This document shows positions 26,307 to 35,811 of a DNA stretch of 64,000 nucleotides, one piece after another (position 1 is the stretch's first letter; each line of letters opens with the position of its first letter). The stretch is from Sphingobacterium sp. SGR-19 (GTDB lineage: Bacteria > Bacteroidota > Bacteroidia > Sphingobacteriales > Sphingobacteriaceae): assembly GCF_011043555.1 (NCBI RefSeq), contig NZ_JAAKGS010000007.1, forward strand, positions 124,001 to 188,000. The letters run 5' to 3'. Made by a program: the position numbers and the translations under genes. The notes below the pieces were generated by a model. The model worked only from the letters and a program-made list of their open reading frames with translations, did not search any database and had not been told where the DNA came from.

Positions 26307-26400
26307 TCCAGCATTCTCGTACTGCTTTCATAAATTATTGTCTGACGTTTATCTTTTCATATGTTATCAATGTTAGGTTTATATTCATTGTATAGGCTGT

Positions 26401-27588
26401 CTAGTTGGAAATAATCACCTTTCTTCCTTCTATGAAAGCGTTTATTTTTCCTAATCTCAATACTCGCAGCATTTCTTCAATATCTTCTGAGCGGTTTATT
26501 TCCCCCACAAACAGATCGTTGCTTACTGCACCTCGGTATTCTACCTCCACATTATACCAGCGTGCCACCTGCCGCATAATCGTTTGGATATTCGCTTTTT
26601 CAAACTTAAAATACCCCTCTTTCCACGCTATAAATTCCTCTGTGTCCACCGCTTCGACGATGATTTTATCGCCTAAAGAAGATAAAATTGCTTGCTGTCC
26701 GGGACGTAGAACTTTACTCGTATGCGACAGCTCCTGGGTCCCTTCTGCCAATTTGGTTATACGTACGGAACCCTCCACCAAGGTGGTCTTACACGTTGTC
26801 TCTTCTTTATACGTGTTGATATTAAAATGTGTACCCAAGACTTCGACAACTTGGTTATCCGATATTACCTTGAACGGTTTGTCACCCTTCATCACTTCAA
26901 AATAAGCTTCTCCGTTCAGGTGTACAGCACGTTCATGAGCGGAGAACGACGTTGGAAAACGCAGTGAACTTGCCGCATTTAGCCAAACTTTTGTTCCGTC
27001 TGCCAATACCAATCGGTATTGACCACCTTTAGGGGTGGCAATGGTATTTTCCACTGGTGCACTTCCTTCTACGGCGCGATATTGCAATTCGCCGTCTGCC
27101 GTTTTTTCAATCTGCACCCCTTTCTGCTCGGAGACCATACCCTTTTGTACATCATTTAGTACAATGGATGTTCCATCTGCTAAGACAAGTATAGCGTCGT
27201 CTTTTCCCGGCGTGATAAGCATAGATGCTGGCTCTTGGTTAACCTTTTTTTGTTCTGCGATATCATGTTCTTGTCTTCCGATGAGCCAAAACGCACCGAT
27301 ACCGATCACAACAGCCAATAATGCAGCTATAACTAATTTATAATTTATCTTTCGGTTGCTTCTTGTCAATATCGGGTGGGAAGGATTCTCCTTTTCTTCC
27401 AACTTTTTGTCAATGTCTAGCTTAATGGCATCGCCCAATCTCTTTTTGGCTTCGCTATCGACGCGCTTAAATACATCTTCCTTTAGCTCAAAAAGTTGAT
27501 AGTAAGCACAGAGGAATTGCATTTCTTCATCGGACGCCTTTCCGTTGTTATACTTGTCTAGAATTTTCAAAAACGTTTCTTTTTCCAT
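26401..27588 (-). CDS. FecR-family anti-sigma factor
   Basis: A 395-residue single-pass membrane protein with an N-terminal cytoplasmic sigma-binding part (1-80), a TM helix at about 84-104, a periplasmic FecR domain (about 180-290, with TPKGGQYRLVLADGTKVWLNAASSLRFP-type sequence) and a C-terminal DUF4974 domain (about 325-395). It holds the ECF sigma factor encoded 83 bp upstream and receives the signal from the STN domain of SusC2. It follows the sigma gene in the normal order. Confidence 0.93.
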   Translation of the reverse strand: MEKETFLKILDKYNNGKASDEEMQFLCAYYQLFELKEDVFKRVDSEAKKRLGDAIKLDIDKKLEEKENPSHPILTRSNRKINYKLVIAALLAVVIGIGAFWLIGRQEHDIAEQKKVNQEPASMLITPGKDDAILVLADGTSIVLNDVQKGMVSEQKGVQIEKTADGELQYRAVEGSAPVENTIATPKGGQYRLVLADGTKVWLNAASSLRFPTSFSAHERAVHLNGEAYFEVMKGDKPFKVISDNQVVEVLGTHFNINTYKEETTCKTTLVEGSVRITKLAEGTQELSHTSKVLRPGQQAILSSLGDKIIVEAVDTEEFIAWKEGYFKFEKANIQTIMRQVARWYNVEVEYRGAVSNDLFVGEINRSEDIEEMLRVLRLGKINAFIEGRKVIISN

Positions 27589-27671
27589 TTTTATTTTAAT
27601 TAGAGGACAAGCCCTCTTTATCTATATAAGACCGCTGATCTTCCAAAACTCCCATGCATTTTTGATTTTTA

Positions 27672-28256
27672 TCAAAGTTTCAGTAGCAAGAAGATCAGTA
27701 CGGCATACAGCATATCACGCAACTGAGCTATGCTCTTTCCCAGTTGGTTCTGTACCGTTTTGCGTTTGATGGCCAACCGTTCTGCAATTTGGATGGTCGA
27801 TAAATCTTCGTGAAATCTTAATTTAAAGATTTGTTGCTGTGCTTTTGTCAGTTTAGCAATGAGTGATTCATAATGCACGATAAATTCCTTTTTTAGGATA
27901 ATCGCATCGGCTTGATTATCTGCTACCGCCAGTTGGTCTAAAAGTTCTGGTATAGGCACAAATCGCCCAGAAACAGCCATGTGCTTGAAGACCCTATTAC
28001 GTACTGCGGTGTAGAGATATGCACTGAGATTACTAATAAACATTTCTTCCTTACGTAACCATAACTGCAAGAATATATCCTGGACAATATCACGGGCCAC
28101 ATTTTCATCGTCCGAACGCTTATACGCGGCCGTATAAATCAAGCTCCAATACTTTTGATAAATAGCATCAAAAGCCCGTGAATCGCCTCCCCGTAGCTTT
28201 TCGACGAGTATTTTATCGTTATCTTTTTCTCCTTGAGGTTTAAACATGGTCAACAC
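27672..28256 (-). CDS. ECF sigma factor (FecI-like, Bacteroidota type)
   Basis: A 194-residue protein. Region 2 is at about 25-90 (FDAIYQKYWSLIY, ARDIVQDIFLQLW) and region 4 at about 130-185 (LRFHEDLSTIQIAERLAIKRKTV). It would direct transcription of susC2 and following genes when released by FecR. The start could also be Met4. It lies 26 bp after the GH88 stop on the same strand, so GH88, sigma and fecR may share a transcript. Confidence 0.92.
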   Translation of the reverse strand: MLTMFKPQGEKDNDKILVEKLRGGDSRAFDAIYQKYWSLIYTAAYKRSDDENVARDIVQDIFLQLWLRKEEMFISNLSAYLYTAVRNRVFKHMAVSGRFVPIPELLDQLAVADNQADAIILKKEFIVHYESLIAKLTKAQQQIFKLRFHEDLSTIQIAERLAIKRKTVQNQLGKSIAQLRDMLYAVLIFLLLKL

Positions 28257-28282
28257 TATTGTTAAATCATATGCTATCTTTT

Positions 28283-29545
28283 TTACTCACTATGTGTATG
28301 ATCTTTTTGTTGTCTAAATCGATGCAGTGCTTCTAAAAAGTAATAATCGGCATAAATTAAGGGTACATCAACCTCGTTTTTACTAGGAAAGTTACCGGTA
28401 CTGTGTTTGAGGAGATAGTAAGGGTTCGATTGTTCGGCATTCAAGTATGGTTCTGAGGCTAATGTAGATAATATTTCATGTGCGGCATTTTTATATTTAT
28501 CCCGCTTTCCAGCATCGGCATATTCACATAGCTCTAACAGCGCAGAAGCTGTGATGGCCGCAGCAGAGGCATCACGTGGTACTTCCATTTCTTGGTGATA
28601 ATCCCAATCCGGGTGATACCCTTCCTCTCCAACATTAAAATCCCAATAAGGAATCTTGTCATCTGGAAGATTGGGGTGGTCTAAAAAGAAATCTGCCATA
28701 CCTACTGCTGTACTTAAAAACCTTTTATCCCCAGTTTCGCGGTACACCATGGTAAAACCATAAATACCCCATGCTTGTCCGCGTGCCCATGTAGAATTAT
28801 CCGAAAAGCCCTGTAAAGTTTGCTTATGTAGCACTTTTCCTGTGATGGGATCGTAATTGACAACATGAAACGAACTATAGTCTGGACGGACATGATGGGC
28901 CAGCGTTTGCAACGCGTGGCTAATCGCGATGTCTCTAAAGGAGGAATCTTTCGTAACCTTGCTGGCATAGAATAATAACTCCAAATTCATCATATTGTCC
29001 ATAATGACTGGAAATTCCCAAATATTGATATCTCCTTTTGATTTTCGTGTATTCCAAGATTGGATGCTACCCACCTGTTCATTGTAGCGTTGGCAGAGTG
29101 ACTTGGCAGACTGTACTAAAATTTCTTTATAGCTTGGGGCATCTAGAAACCTGATGGCATTACCATAACTACAGTACATCATGAAGCCTATGTCGTGATG
29201 CGCTGTATTATATTGATTCGATGTTAGAGATTCCGTCCATCTGATGGCTTCTATTTTCCATTTTTCGTCTTCGGTATATTCATACATATACCACAAAATA
29301 CCCGGCCAAAACCCGCCTGTCCATTCATCAATCTGTAGATATTTTATAGATCCGTCGGGATGGAGGGAGTGTGGATAATCTTCTAGGTTATCTGCGGTAG
29401 TTTTTAATAAATTGTCATAAAGTGGTATTGCCTTATTAAAGCTTCTTTCTATTAAGGTCCCGTTGTTTTGTCGAGAATCACAAGACATCGCTGTGATGAT
29501 CAACAACAAACAACTAAGATAAAAGAATTTGTTCATAGTCTTCAT
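28283..29545 (-). CDS. GH88 unsaturated glucuronyl/galacturonyl hydrolase, lipoprotein
   Basis: A 420-residue (alpha/alpha)6-barrel enzyme with lipobox TAMSC (Cys22). The two catalytic aspartates of the family, Asp88 and Asp149 in the Bacillus enzyme, correspond to Asp118 in HHDIGFMMY and Asp183 in VIMDNMMNLELL. It hydrates the 4,5-unsaturated uronic acid left by polysaccharide lyases and releases the neighbouring sugar. This ties it functionally to the heparinase-like lyase and the BNR_4 protein. It begins the minus-strand run GH88-sigma-fecR. Its upstream region shares an element of about 50 bp with the sugar dehydrogenase gene. Confidence 0.92.
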   Translation of the reverse strand: MKTMNKFFYLSCLLLIITAMSCDSRQNNGTLIERSFNKAIPLYDNLLKTTADNLEDYPHSLHPDGSIKYLQIDEWTGGFWPGILWYMYEYTEDEKWKIEAIRWTESLTSNQYNTAHHDIGFMMYCSYGNAIRFLDAPSYKEILVQSAKSLCQRYNEQVGSIQSWNTRKSKGDINIWEFPVIMDNMMNLELLFYASKVTKDSSFRDIAISHALQTLAHHVRPDYSSFHVVNYDPITGKVLHKQTLQGFSDNSTWARGQAWGIYGFTMVYRETGDKRFLSTAVGMADFFLDHPNLPDDKIPYWDFNVGEEGYHPDWDYHQEMEVPRDASAAAITASALLELCEYADAGKRDKYKNAAHEILSTLASEPYLNAEQSNPYYLLKHSTGNFPSKNEVDVPLIYADYYFLEALHRFRQQKDHTHSE

Positions 29546-29578
29546 ATTATAAATGTGCTATGGAGTGCAATAGCTTCC

Positions 29579-29633
29579 ATTTAATAAAGACCCTTATCAG
29601 AAAGAAAATCCCATATTTTTTTATTTTTTTCTT
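29579..29633 (-). promoter_or_regulatory. Upstream element shared with the sugar dehydrogenase gene (copy 2)
   Basis: It contains the same 15-base core AAAGAAAATCCCATA (29601-29615), a similar AATAAAGACCC on one side and a T-run on the other, as at 1977-2030. It starts about 35 bp upstream of the GH88 start. Confidence 0.6.
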
Positions 29634-29692
29634 ACTTAGGCATAATTTCCTTTTACAATCGATGTGTTTCCGCTGTTTGAATCTTCATTTAG

Positions 29693-30025
29693 CTATAGAA
29701 ATCCTAACTCTAGTTTCGCTTCCTCAGTCATCATGTCTTTTGTCCAAGGTGGGTCGAACGTAAGTTCTACAAGGGCTTCCTTAACACCGGGAATACCAGC
29801 TACCTTTCTTCGCACTTCTTCCATAATGTCTCCTGCAACAGGACATCCCGGAGCGGTTAGTGTCATGACAATCTTCGCGATGCCATCTTCTTTCGTTATA
29901 ATCTCATATACCAATCCTAAGTCGACGATATTTGCCGGTTTAAGCTCGGGGTCATATATTGTTTCCAGTTGTTCCTGTATCGCTGTCGCCAGGTTTAGCT
30001 TGTCCATAATGATAATATTGCTCAT
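29693..30025 (-). CDS. DUF59/MIP18-family Fe-S cluster assembly protein (SufT/PaaD-like)
   Basis: A 110-residue single-domain protein. It shows YDPELKPANIVDLGLVYEI, TAPGCP with the conserved reactive Cys, and FDPPWTKDMM, which define the family. It is cytoplasmic and assists iron-sulfur cluster maturation. Its ATG overlaps the stop of the glycosyltransferase gene (4 bp). An alternative start is Met7. No suf genes lie next to it in this window. Confidence 0.9.
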   Translation of the reverse strand: MSNIIIMDKLNLATAIQEQLETIYDPELKPANIVDLGLVYEIITKEDGIAKIVMTLTAPGCPVAGDIMEEVRRKVAGIPGVKEALVELTFDPPWTKDMMTEEAKLELGFL

Positions 30026-31188
30026 GGTTTTCCTCCTTCTTGTTGGGTTGCTTCTTTGTATATAGAAATCAATTTAGCTATATTCTTTTGGACGGTATAG
30101 TGCTTCTTGTACTCTATGATACAGTTTTCTCGAATTTGTTGTTTAGTTGTTTCATTGAGATTGATCCATTTGGTCACTATTCGCCCTATATCCTCTTTAT
30201 CATAGGGATTAAAATGCATCCCCGTATACAAAGGTAGTACCATTTTGTTTAAGATGCCAATATTGCTCGCTAATACTGGAGTTCCTTGTGCGTATGCTTC
30301 AATAATAGTCAAAGGCATTCCCTCATAGCACACCGATGGAACAATCAAAGCCTCGGCGTCGTTTATAGCAGTACGTAATACTTCCGATGGTTGATGTCCG
30401 AAGTAACGGATATGTTTGAATTTATCGGCAAAGTGTTCAATAATATCCTGTTGTGGCCCCGAACCGTAGACAGCCAAGGAGAAGGGGAGGTGTTTAAATG
30501 CACTTAACAAGGGAACAATGCCTTTTTCTTCCGACAGCCTTCCAATATATACAAAGCCCTCACCGCCTATAGTTCGCTTTGGCGTCATGTCTACACTGTT
30601 TGGCCGGACAACAAATTTATCTTCTGCTACGGACAAGGTAGATTCTAGGAAAAGCGATTTTGCAAAGTCAGAAAGGACGATGAATTTTGATACCTTGTTC
30701 CACGTACCCAATTTTCGATGTACCCAATAGGTAAAAGCTGTCAAGAAAGTTTTTGCAAACGAATCGTTTAATACGCGCATACGAACGGCTGTCCAGGGAA
30801 AATTCTGCCGTATACTTTGGGTAAATATCTCCCCCTGATAAAACAAACTTGCTGAAGGACATAATAAACGAAAATTGTGCAATGTCATGACGATGGGAAT
30901 CCCCAGTTTATATATACTGCGGATACACCAGGGGCCTATAGCATAATGGAGATTGTGAATATGTACAATATCTGGTTTAAAATCAACGATAGACTGCTTG
31001 ATTTTTTTGCTCATACCGAGGTTAATAGGATAGCTCATAAACTGGCATATCCCTTTTATCCCTTTTTGATTTCTGCATGTAAATGTCTTTACTTTGTGTT
31101 CTGTCGAAAGGATCTCTACTTCTTTATAGAAGACAGCATCTTCGCCTCCTGCATGCTGATAAAAATTGTGTATGACGAAAATACGCAT
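30022..31188 (-). CDS. GT4-family glycosyltransferase
   Basis: About 388 residues from MRIFVIHNF at 31188; an in-frame extension to 31248 runs across the likely promoter and is rejected. It has a GT-B fold: an N-terminal acceptor domain with GGEDAVF, and a C-terminal nucleotide-sugar domain with GRLSEEKGIVPLL and SVCYEGMPLTIIEAYAQGTPVLAS, holding the EX7E motif. It probably acts in surface polysaccharide or glycolipid synthesis. A TATCTTTG (-7 type) box lies on the minus strand at 31205-31212, which would give a very short leader. Confidence 0.85.
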   Translation of the reverse strand: MRIFVIHNFYQHAGGEDAVFYKEVEILSTEHKVKTFTCRNQKGIKGICQFMSYPINLGMSKKIKQSIVDFKPDIVHIHNLHYAIGPWCIRSIYKLGIPIVMTLHNFRLLCPSASLFYQGEIFTQSIRQNFPWTAVRMRVLNDSFAKTFLTAFTYWVHRKLGTWNKVSKFIVLSDFAKSLFLESTLSVAEDKFVVRPNSVDMTPKRTIGGEGFVYIGRLSEEKGIVPLLSAFKHLPFSLAVYGSGPQQDIIEHFADKFKHIRYFGHQPSEVLRTAINDAEALIVPSVCYEGMPLTIIEAYAQGTPVLASNIGILNKMVLPLYTGMHFNPYDKEDIGRIVTKWINLNETTKQQIRENCIIEYKKHYTVQKNIAKLISIYKEATQQEGGKP

Positions 31189-31257
31189 AGGCATCGGGTT
31201 TTCACAAAGATAGTATTTCCCTATTTTATCCTTATCTTCGCATATCATTTTTTAGCT

Positions 31258-32235
31258 ATGTTCCAAGAGTTAGTACACGCAAAAGCTTTTCAGAGTTATT
31301 TAGAAAAAATAGATTTTCCTTCGGTCCCCCAATATTTATATGATCCGATTCGCTATATACTTTCGTTGTCAGGTAAGCGGATACGGCCCTTACTGGTCTT
31401 AATGGGTGCGGAGCTTTTTGATGATTCGGCTATAAAACAAGCGTTGCCTGCAAGTGCTGCCATTGAGTTTTTTCATAATTTTTCTTTAATTCACGATGAT
31501 ATCATGGATGTCGCTCCTTTACGGAGAGGTGAGCCTACTGTACATCAAAAATGGAACGATAATGTAGCTATACTGTCGGGTGATGCACTGTTGATTAAAG
31601 CGTACCAAGAACTAGCGAAATGTCCCATAGACAAGATCCCCGCGTTGCTGCATCTTTTCAACGCCACGTCATTAGAGGTTTGTGAAGGACAGCAGTACGA
31701 TATGGATTTTGAAGAACGTGCACAAGTAAGTGAAACAGCGTATATCGAGATGATACGGCTGAAAACATCTGTATTGCTTGGTTGTGCCTTGCAAATGGGT
31801 GCTATTGTCGCGGGGGCAGATGAACGATCACAAGCACTGCTTTACGACTTTGGCGTAAACTTAGGAATTGCTTTCCAATTGCAAGACGATATATTGGATG
31901 TATATGGAGATCCCCAAAGTTTTGGTAAGCAGATAGGCGGTGATATACTTTCGAATAAAAAGACAATTCTTTTTGTAAAACTGCAAGAACTTATTTCTTC
32001 GACAGATCAAGAAGAATTGGAATATTTGCTTAGACAGAATATCGATAGCGAACCGGAAAAAGTAGAGAAAATGATGGGCTTATACGCTAAATATGATATT
32101 CAGACGTTAGCTATATATCAGAAAGAAAAATTTACGACTATTGCTTACGAAAAGCTAACGGAGATTCAAGTGGGAACAGAAAAAAAGCAAGCCCTTTTTT
32201 CCCTTGCGGATGCGCTAATGCATCGGGTGCAGTAA
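31258..32235 (+). CDS. Polyprenyl (all-trans) diphosphate synthase
   Basis: A 325-residue protein from the ATG at 31258; the longer frame upstream is the shadow of the divergent glycosyltransferase. Both aspartate-rich motifs are present: DDIMD at 80-84 (FARM) and QDDILDVYG (SARM), plus GKRIRPLL binding isopentenyl diphosphate. It makes the isoprenoid chain of menaquinone or another long-chain prenyl product in the cytoplasm. An IspB-type function is likely. Confidence 0.92.
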   Translation: MFQELVHAKAFQSYLEKIDFPSVPQYLYDPIRYILSLSGKRIRPLLVLMGAELFDDSAIKQALPASAAIEFFHNFSLIHDDIMDVAPLRRGEPTVHQKWNDNVAILSGDALLIKAYQELAKCPIDKIPALLHLFNATSLEVCEGQQYDMDFEERAQVSETAYIEMIRLKTSVLLGCALQMGAIVAGADERSQALLYDFGVNLGIAFQLQDDILDVYGDPQSFGKQIGGDILSNKKTILFVKLQELISSTDQEELEYLLRQNIDSEPEKVEKMMGLYAKYDIQTLAIYQKEKFTTIAYEKLTEIQVGTEKKQALFSLADALMHRVQ

Positions 32236-32324
32236 CCTTTTGCGGTTAAAAATTGATAAAACTCTAATTTTTTAGTAAATTGTCAAAACATCAATATCAT
32301 AAAATATAAAATATTAAGTTGCGC

Positions 32325-33116
32325 ATGGCAGATATGGAACCGGTTAAAATAACGATATTTCAAGCATACTTATTCTGGGAGAACGTAGAGAAAAATTTAA
32401 ATAATTTATCATTGCGTCTATCCGCATTGAAGGAAAAAACAGACCTCATTTTGTTGCCAGAAATGTTTAATACCGGTTTTACAGTTAATGTTGAAAAGTG
32501 TGCAGAGAAGATGGATGGCCCGACGATGCATTGGATGTATGACCACGCCAAAGCTTATAACTGCGTTGTTGCAGGGACGCTAATTATCGAAGAAAATGGT
32601 CATTATTATAACCGTTTTGTGTGGATGTCGCCAGATGGTAGCTTCGTACATTATGACAAACGCCATTTATTTGGAATGGCTGAAGAAAATAAAGTGTTTA
32701 CTCCCGGAAACTCCCGTATTATTTTAAATCTCAAAGGTTGGCGGGTGTGTCCTATGATATGTTATGATTTGCGATTCCCCGTTTGGTCTCGGAATTTAGG
32801 GAACTCTTATGATCTGCTAGTCTACACCGCTTGCTGGCCAGATAAACGGTCTGCACATTGGCGAGCGCTTATTCCCGCTCGCGCTATTGAAAATCAGGCT
32901 TACGTAATCGGTGTAAACCGTGTAGGATATGACGGCAATGAAATCTACTATTCAGGAGGCTCGATGTGTATCTCCCCCAATGGAGATGTTGTCTACTATA
33001 AACCCGAAGACGAAGATTTATATACTTTTACTTTAAATCCCGCTGATTTGATTAAAGCCCGAGAACAGTTTCCATTCTTAGCAGATGCAGATAATTTTTC
33101 AATAGAAAACTATTGA
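32325..33116 (+). CDS. Nitrilase-superfamily amidohydrolase (omega-amidase/YafV-like)
   Basis: About 263 residues from the ATG at 32325; a TTG two codons earlier is possible. The Glu-Lys-Cys triad is clear: Glu46 (LLPEMFNTGF), Lys112 (YDKRHLF) and Cys146 (MICYDLRFP). It resembles omega-amidases that hydrolyse alpha-ketoglutaramate in methionine salvage or transamination by-product repair. Cytoplasmic. It overlaps the convergent hypothetical gene by 7 bp. Confidence 0.9.
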   Translation: MADMEPVKITIFQAYLFWENVEKNLNNLSLRLSALKEKTDLILLPEMFNTGFTVNVEKCAEKMDGPTMHWMYDHAKAYNCVVAGTLIIEENGHYYNRFVWMSPDGSFVHYDKRHLFGMAEENKVFTPGNSRIILNLKGWRVCPMICYDLRFPVWSRNLGNSYDLLVYTACWPDKRSAHWRALIPARAIENQAYVIGVNRVGYDGNEIYYSGGSMCISPNGDVVYYKPEDEDLYTFTLNPADLIKAREQFPFLADADNFSIENY

Positions 33117-33505
33117 TAAGGCCTATTCAATATCGCCGATTGGATAACGGCTTCCCGTAAGTCAAAAGGTATTACATCGTCTTTTTCTTCTATTTCGGGT
33201 GCGACTTTGGGGGAGATCTTCTTCACACGAGTTACATCAATCAACCTCTCTTCCTTTATTTTCCTCACTTCTAGTGGTGTATCGCGCATCTGCTCGGTTT
33301 TTTTCGGAGCAACCGGAATAGGAATCGACATCGTCGGTTCGATAACGGTACGTTGTGGTTGCGGCTCGGATTGTATGGGATGTGTTGGCAGGGGAGGGGT
33401 CTGCGGCATACGTCGGCGTGCTTTCTCTTGCTCTTTCTGATATTCAGAATAGATCTTATAAATCACACCCCCTATAATCAACAATGCAGGCAAAAAGTTC
33501 TCCAT
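33110..33505 (-). CDS. Hypothetical membrane-anchored protein, proline-rich
   Basis: About 131 residues from MENFLPALLIIGGVIYKIY at 33505; upstream in-frame Met codons lie in A/T-rich promoter-like sequence. It has one N-terminal membrane helix, then a charged segment (YQKEQEKARRRM), a Pro-rich linker (TPPLPTHPIQ) and a charged C-terminal tail with DDVIPFDLREAVIQSAILNRPY. I do not recognise a family by name; similar short proteins occur in Sphingobacteria. Function unknown. Confidence 0.7.
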   Translation of the reverse strand: MENFLPALLIIGGVIYKIYSEYQKEQEKARRRMPQTPPLPTHPIQSEPQPQRTVIEPTMSIPIPVAPKKTEQMRDTPLEVRKIKEERLIDVTRVKKISPKVAPEIEEKDDVIPFDLREAVIQSAILNRPYQ

Positions 33506-33624
33506 AGGAGTAAATTTAATTAAAATTTGAAAAAAAATGATGAAATATTGGATTTTATTTGCATCGTATTTAGTTTTTTGGTTTGTTTGTATATACAATT
33601 ATTCTAATCCTAATTTTATCCAAT

Positions 33625-34065
33625 ATGAATGGCAATTTTGAAGATACGGACGATTTTTTTTCTTTTCTGACAGGAAAAGCCTATGCGGCGTTGGGAAGAC
33701 GGCTGCAACGAAATCTAAAAGAAGAGGGAGTAAGTATAACCTCAGAACAATGGTCTCTTCTATATTATTTATGGATTGAAGAAGGACGGACCCAACAGGA
33801 ACTCGCCTGTCTGACCTTTCGTGATAAGCCGAGTGTATCCCGCTTAATTAATAATTTAGAAAAACTGAAATTAGTAATTCGTGTTAACGATAAGGATGAT
33901 AAACGTACAAATCTCATTTTTTTGACAAAACAAGGCCGACAAATGAAAGAAACTTGTTTGCGCCAAGCAAAAAAAACAATCAATCAGGCTTTGGAGGGCG
34001 TAGCTAGAGAAGACATGGTAAGAGCGCGTAACACACTGGACGTTTTATATAGTAATTTGTCTTAA
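33625..34065 (+). CDS. MarR-family transcriptional regulator
   Basis: About 146 residues from MNGNFEDTDDFF at 33625. The winged helix-turn-helix covers about 35-105: TSEQWSLLYYLW, LTFRDKPSVSRLINNLEKL and the wing RVNDKDDKRTNLIFLTKQG. It probably represses a target not identifiable here; the neighbouring genes are convergent or divergent housekeeping ones. Confidence 0.9.
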   Translation: MNGNFEDTDDFFSFLTGKAYAALGRRLQRNLKEEGVSITSEQWSLLYYLWIEEGRTQQELACLTFRDKPSVSRLINNLEKLKLVIRVNDKDDKRTNLIFLTKQGRQMKETCLRQAKKTINQALEGVAREDMVRARNTLDVLYSNLS

Positions 34066-34085
34066 TTCGTTATACGAAAAATAAA

Positions 34086-35636
34086 TTATAACTCTTGAGG
34101 TTCAAAAGCACTATGACTATTGACCAGCTTACCGGTGTCTTTAAAGTAAATTTCTTGAAAACTTAAAGTGGTTACGCTATCAACTTTTCGGAAAAATTTA
34201 TCTGCGGAAACGTCGTCTAATTTTTTGAATCCACAAGCTTCCATAATTTCTACCGTAGCACGCAAGGTGTTACGATGAAACTGCGCCACCCGTATATATT
34301 TATCTTCTACATCAAGTGCTTTGTATAAATGCGGACGTTGAGTAGCAACGCCGACAGGGCAAACATCTTCGTTGCATTTTAATGCCTGGATACAACCTAA
34401 CGCAAACATCATTCCTCTTGCGCTATAGCAGGCATCTGCACCTAAAGCAATTACTTTCAATAGGTCAAAGCCGGTAACAATGCGGCCAGAAACGATTAAT
34501 TTTATATGTTTCTTTAAACCGAATTTGATAAGGGTAGTCGTAACAAAAGACAGGGCGTCGTATAAAGGCATACCTAAATTGTCCGTAAATTCCAATGGTG
34601 CGGCTCCCGTTCCTCCCTCCGAACCATCGACAGAAATAAAGTCTGGAAATATTTGTGTAGTCAACATCGCATGACAGATGTCAATAAACTCTTGCTTGTC
34701 GCCTACGCACAATTTAAAACCTACCGGTTTGTAGCCTGATAGTTCGCGCAGTTGTTGTATGAATTGTATCATACCTTCAGGAGAGTTAAAAGCACTATGT
34801 GCTGGAGGTGACATTACATCTGTCCCAGGAATCACGTGGCGGATAGCAGCTACTTCGGGCGTGTTTTTTGCTGCGGGTAATATTCCTCCATGGCCAGGCT
34901 TTGCTCCCTGTGACAACTTTAGTTCGATCATCTTTACATATGGACGTGTTGCTTTTTCTGCGTACAACTCACGGTCGAACATACCCATTTCGTTACGGCA
35001 ACCGAAATATCCAGTACCAATTTGCCAAATCAAATCTGCCCCACTAACGTGATAAGGGCTGATGCCTCCTTCTCCCGTATTATGTGCAAAATTTTGTAAC
35101 GCTGCTCCTTTATTAAGAGCAGTGATCGCTGTTTTACTTAGTGCACCATAACTCATTGCGGAAATATTAAACACACTTAGGCTATAAGGGTGTTTACAGA
35201 AATGGTTGCCAACGGTTGTCCGTAAATCGTGGTTTTCGATATGACAAGGAAATACAGAATGGGCAACCCACTCATTTCCTATGGCTTGTGGATCAGATTG
35301 CATTCCGAAGGCCACTGTCTCGCGTTCATTTTTAGAACGTTGATAAACGATAGAACGTTGTCTGCGGTTAAACGGACGGCCGTCTGTATCGGATTCCCAA
35401 AAATATTGTCGCATCTCGGGGCGGATGCTTTCAAAGAAAAACCGAAAATAACCTAAAATAGGATAATTACGTAAAATTGCGTGTTTGCTTTGATAGCTAT
35501 TATAAAAAGCCAGCATCATCAATGGAAAGGGAATGATGAGTAACCAAAACCAACGTGGCGTGAAAATGATGCCAAAAGAGAGAATGACGAGATTGATGAC
35601 AACTATCGTTAATAGAATGAGTTTTCTAACTGCCAT
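34086..35636 (-). CDS. FMN-binding glutamate-synthase-like membrane protein
   Basis: A 516-residue protein with two N-terminal membrane helices (about 5-45), then a Glu_synthase TIM barrel. Markers are SAMSYGALSKTA, GEGGISPYH, KLSQGAKPGHGG (FMN and substrate site), SVDGSEGGTGAAP and the cysteine segment CNEDVCPVGVATQ. It resembles archaeal-type stand-alone glutamate synthase domains, which lack the amidotransferase part. The physiological reaction of the membrane-anchored version is not established. Single gene, convergent to marR. Confidence 0.88.
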   Translation of the reverse strand: MAVRKLILLTIVVINLVILSFGIIFTPRWFWLLIIPFPLMMLAFYNSYQSKHAILRNYPILGYFRFFFESIRPEMRQYFWESDTDGRPFNRRQRSIVYQRSKNERETVAFGMQSDPQAIGNEWVAHSVFPCHIENHDLRTTVGNHFCKHPYSLSVFNISAMSYGALSKTAITALNKGAALQNFAHNTGEGGISPYHVSGADLIWQIGTGYFGCRNEMGMFDRELYAEKATRPYVKMIELKLSQGAKPGHGGILPAAKNTPEVAAIRHVIPGTDVMSPPAHSAFNSPEGMIQFIQQLRELSGYKPVGFKLCVGDKQEFIDICHAMLTTQIFPDFISVDGSEGGTGAAPLEFTDNLGMPLYDALSFVTTTLIKFGLKKHIKLIVSGRIVTGFDLLKVIALGADACYSARGMMFALGCIQALKCNEDVCPVGVATQRPHLYKALDVEDKYIRVAQFHRNTLRATVEIMEACGFKKLDDVSADKFFRKVDSVTTLSFQEIYFKDTGKLVNSHSAFEPQEL

Positions 35637-35811
35637 AACTTTATATGATATATTTTACGTTCCGTAGCTACCTTGATAAATACCTTATGACTAGCAAACT
35701 GCGAGCCATGAATTATCGTGATCTAACGGTTGCATGCAAAATTAGGAAGTTATTGGATGAAAGCGAAAAAAGAAGCAGGTTTGCGAAAGATTTACTTGTT
35801 TGGTAATATTT

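Noticed and set aside
31189..31248. Longer N-terminus of the GT4 glycosyltransferase
   Set aside because: It covers a TATCTTTG promoter-like box, and the family sequence starts at MRIFVIHNF.
30877..31257. Plus-strand N-terminal extension of the polyprenyl synthase
   Set aside because: It lies over the divergent glycosyltransferase on the other strand and encodes no family sequence; the protein match begins at the ATG at 31258.
35637..35811. Search for a tRNA or small RNA in the spacer
   Set aside because: No cloverleaf, no clear stem-loop with T-run, and no promoter element was found.
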